From assembly GCF_001429045.1 (NCBI RefSeq), contig NZ_LMHY01000027.1, positions 248,001-312,000 of the forward strand: a stretch of DNA of 64,000 nucleotides, given 5' to 3'. Below the pieces are notes generated by a model, which saw only the letters and a list, made by a program, of their open reading frames with translations, was not told the DNA's origin and made no database searches. How positions within the stretch are numbered: position 1 is the stretch's first letter; each line of letters starts with the position of its first letter. This document shows, in pieces, positions 62,171 to 64,000 of this stretch. The stretch is from Pseudomonas sp. Root71 (GTDB taxonomy: Bacteria; Pseudomonadota; Gammaproteobacteria; Pseudomonadales; Pseudomonadaceae). The position numbers and the translations under genes were made by a program.

Positions 62171-63637
62171 TTACAACTTGTTCCACGCCATGTGCCAGTG
62201 AGCACCGACACTCGGTTCGAAGCCGTTGGCGGAGGGGCTGTACTGCTTGCAGTAACCCGACTCGGGGAACGGTTTGCACTCAAAGACTTCGTTGGTCTTC
62301 GGATGCAGCACCTTGGTACCGGCGGTGTAGTCGCTGAGGCCTTCAGGGAACACGAAATCGTATTCGATGCCGGCGCCCTCACCGGTCAGTTGGGTGGTCT
62401 GGGTGTCCTGACGGGTCGTGCGGCCATCCAGGGTGGTGCCGACCAGGGTCAAGGTGTGCGCGCCCGGGTTGCTGCGCACATCCATGGACAGCGAGGTGGA
62501 GCCACTGGCCACTTGTGCCGAGGTGGTGCCTACCGGTTTGTTGTTCTGGTCGAGCAAAGTGGCTTCGACGTTCATCGCACGGTTCGCGATCATGCTGAAC
62601 TCGACCTTCGCCCGGCCCTTATCCAGAACGTATTCGGCTTGCTGCGAGGCCACCGACATGCGCGCAGCGGTGTCCTCCTTCATGTCCAGTTGCACTTCGT
62701 AGCGCACTACCCCGCTTTCTTTTTGTGCGTAGAGGCTGTTGGTGCCTTTGACCGGCTCGACATTGCCGCTCTCGTCGCGGATACCGGCGCGAACAAGGGT
62801 GTGGGTCTGGTTGATTTTCTCTGCCAGCTTGAACGACCAGTTTTGCGGCGTGCCTTCTACAGCGTTATCGATGCTGATTTCGACACTGTAGTCCGGGCTC
62901 TCGCCATTGCCGGTGAATGCGCGGGCCTTGACCTTGTCGCCCACCAACAGCGCCGTCGAAGGCGCAATGCTGCCTACGGAGGACCAGCCGCCAGGCAGTT
63001 CAGGCTCCGCCAGGATGTTCAGATCCGTAGCGTTGTAGAACGCGGCATCGGTATCGCCCACGGTCCAGATGGCCAGGACGACGTGATGACCAGACTTGTC
63101 TGCCGGAATGTTGCAGTTGTGCTTGTCGCTGGACTCCGGACGCTTGTTACCGCCGTCGATGGTGCAGAACGGCGTGCTTTCGAAAGTGGCGCGTTTGAGC
63201 GATTCGTTCGGATTCCAGCCGTTGCGGGTGATGAAATACTCGTGTTTGGTAGCCGGGTGAACCGCTGTGTAATGCCACTTGAAATCGATGTTGCGGTCCT
63301 TGATTTCAGTCAGGTGCCAACGGGTGGCGGACTGTGCATCCATGGCAGAAAACAGCGAGTGACCACCGCTGGCGATCTTGCCATCGACCGGCCCCTGCAA
63401 GGGAGCACCGCCGACGCCCGCCGGAAAGCCTTTGAAGGTTTCACCGACACTCTGCGGTTCGTACTGGGCGCCACCGCAGTTGGTGTTCAAGCCTTTCTGG
63501 CAAGCCAGCGCGCGCGACGGCGGCACTTCCAGATAGCCATGGGCGGAAACGGTTTGAGAGGCCAGCATTGCCGATAACAGGATCATCGATGAAGTGCAGG
63601 CCGTTAAAGCACTTCTTTTATCAAATGTAATTTTCAT
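62171..63637 (-). CDS. gbpA: Secreted lytic polysaccharide monooxygenase with chitin-binding modules (GbpA-like, AA10)
   Basis: 488 aa. A Sec signal (1-32, ends in TVSA) is cleaved to expose His33, the first ligand of the copper histidine brace (HGYLEVPPSRALAC); the second is His127 in HYTAVHPATK. After the AA10 domain (33 to about 215) come GbpA-type domains 2 and 3 (about 230-415) and a C-terminal CBM73-like chitin-binding module (about 425-488, ECKPFPESGYCKQYS, AHWHMAWNKL). Cleaves chitin oxidatively; relatives GbpA and CbpD leave the cell by type II secretion, and a complete gsp set lies directly downstream. ATG 63637 starts a clear signal peptide. Confidence 0.94.
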   Translation of the reverse strand: MKITFDKRSALTACTSSMILLSAMLASQTVSAHGYLEVPPSRALACQKGLNTNCGGAQYEPQSVGETFKGFPAGVGGAPLQGPVDGKIASGGHSLFSAMDAQSATRWHLTEIKDRNIDFKWHYTAVHPATKHEYFITRNGWNPNESLKRATFESTPFCTIDGGNKRPESSDKHNCNIPADKSGHHVVLAIWTVGDTDAAFYNATDLNILAEPELPGGWSSVGSIAPSTALLVGDKVKARAFTGNGESPDYSVEISIDNAVEGTPQNWSFKLAEKINQTHTLVRAGIRDESGNVEPVKGTNSLYAQKESGVVRYEVQLDMKEDTAARMSVASQQAEYVLDKGRAKVEFSMIANRAMNVEATLLDQNNKPVGTTSAQVASGSTSLSMDVRSNPGAHTLTLVGTTLDGRTTRQDTQTTQLTGEGAGIEYDFVFPEGLSDYTAGTKVLHPKTNEVFECKPFPESGYCKQYSPSANGFEPSVGAHWHMAWNKL

Positions 63638-63874
63638 GATGTATTCCAGACTGCTTATCGAAAACAGGGCGCCTAGTGGGCGCCCCTGTTCGCTTCGTGA
63701 TTGTTCGGCAATACGCCGGACAAGGGCCTGGAACCTTACGGGGATGGAGGAAAATTCTATGTAGGAGTAATCACCACGCGAGGCAGGAACAGTCTCTCCA
63801 TGTCTCAATCCGACAAAGAAAGAAAACATTCTTACAGTTGGTGATGCTTTATTTTTTGAGCTTTTAAACGGCAC
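63638..63874. other. LPMO upstream region
   Basis: No gene seen. It should carry the LPMO promoter on minus; I could not define -35/-10 elements with confidence. Confidence 0.5.
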
Positions 63875-63906
63875 AAAAAAACCTGTCCGGCGCGAGGCGG
63901 GACAGG
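63875..63906 (-). terminator. Intrinsic terminator of the gene at the window end
   Basis: On minus, CCTGTCC and GGACAGG (63900-63906 with 63882-63888) pair, followed by seven T. It lies about 20 bases beyond the stop of the partial gene. Confidence 0.85.
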
Positions 63907-63927
63907 CTTTGTGAAAACGGGCAATCG

Positions 63928-64000
63928 CTACTCGTGATACTGCGCCGACAGCTCATGTACCGCGCGCAGGAATGCACCAGCATGTTCCGGATCGACTTCC
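63928..64000 (-). CDS. 3' end of an unidentified gene
   Basis: The minus frame is open from the window edge to TAG at 63930-63928, giving the C-terminal 23 residues EVDPEHAGAFLRAVHELSAQ plus YHE. A strong terminator follows directly, supporting a real gene end. Too little is visible to name it. Confidence 0.7.
   Translation of the reverse strand, partial: EVDPEHAGAFLRAVHELSAQYHE

Noticed and set aside
1..64000. CRISPR arrays, tRNA or rRNA genes, insertion sequence transposases
   Set aside because: No regular direct-repeat/spacer pattern, no cloverleaf or rRNA sequence, and no transposase frame was recognised.

Overview
The window is a chromosomal segment of a fluorescent-type Pseudomonas. 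The evidence is high GC with strong Pseudomonas codon bias, two REP/REPIN-like repeat families scattered between genes, and a gene backbone (aceF, dipA, msrA, rlmJ, acyl-CoA dehydrogenase, nhaP2-like antiporter, mscK, selO, parA-like) that I recall being syntenic in P. aeruginosa. Species cannot be fixed from the sequence alone.

Layout. 1-8.2 kb: 3' part of aceF, a PhoD-like phosphatase, a GAF/PAS/GGDEF/EAL phosphodiesterase of the DipA type, msrA and rlmJ. 8.4-13.4 kb: accessory pocket holding a DUF2165 membrane gene, a decayed copy of the putP 3' end, a small DUF3077/DUF6124-type gene behind a pseudoknotted leader RNA, and a PAAR-tipped putative type VI effector with an overlapping candidate immunity gene; intact putP closes the pocket. 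13.4-17.9 kb: divergent putP/putA with an array of GTTGCA motifs matching the PutA operator. 18.1-31 kb: acyl-CoA dehydrogenase, chemoreceptor, a ZapA/ZapB-like pair, K+/H+ antiporter, MscK-type channel, SelO, thioredoxin 2 and an orphan ParA.

31.3-49.0 kb: one long plus-strand operon for an aryl-polyene (APE) pigment lipid. The order follows apeC-D-E-F-G-H/I-J-K-L-M-N-O-P-Q-R, with differences: the AMP ligase and dehydratase are fused, the apeJ functions are two genes, and an aromatic ammonia-lyase, a CPA2-like transporter and a flavin-dependent halogenase-like enzyme are added, while no methyltransferase is present. The predicted logic is lyase and ligase for the aryl starter, KS/CLF, KR and DH acting on two ACPs for the polyene, acyl- and glycosyltransferases for lipid attachment, and LolA/MMPL/lipoprotein functions for export.

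49.1-52.2 kb: a second DUF3077-type gene with a second copy of the same leader RNA, then a divergent LysR/MFS pair. 52.2-63.6 kb: a minus-strand gspC-M type II secretion operon preceded by a diheme cytochrome b561 and a secreted multidomain chitin-active LPMO, its likely cargo. The window ends in the 3' end of an unidentified minus-strand gene.

The most unusual item is the leader RNA present at 9504-9692 and 49402-49570. The two copies differ in primary sequence but keep the same helix lengths and positions, with compensatory changes in a 16-bp helix, a 7-bp pseudoknot and further helices. Both sit 56-57 nt upstream of small related genes.
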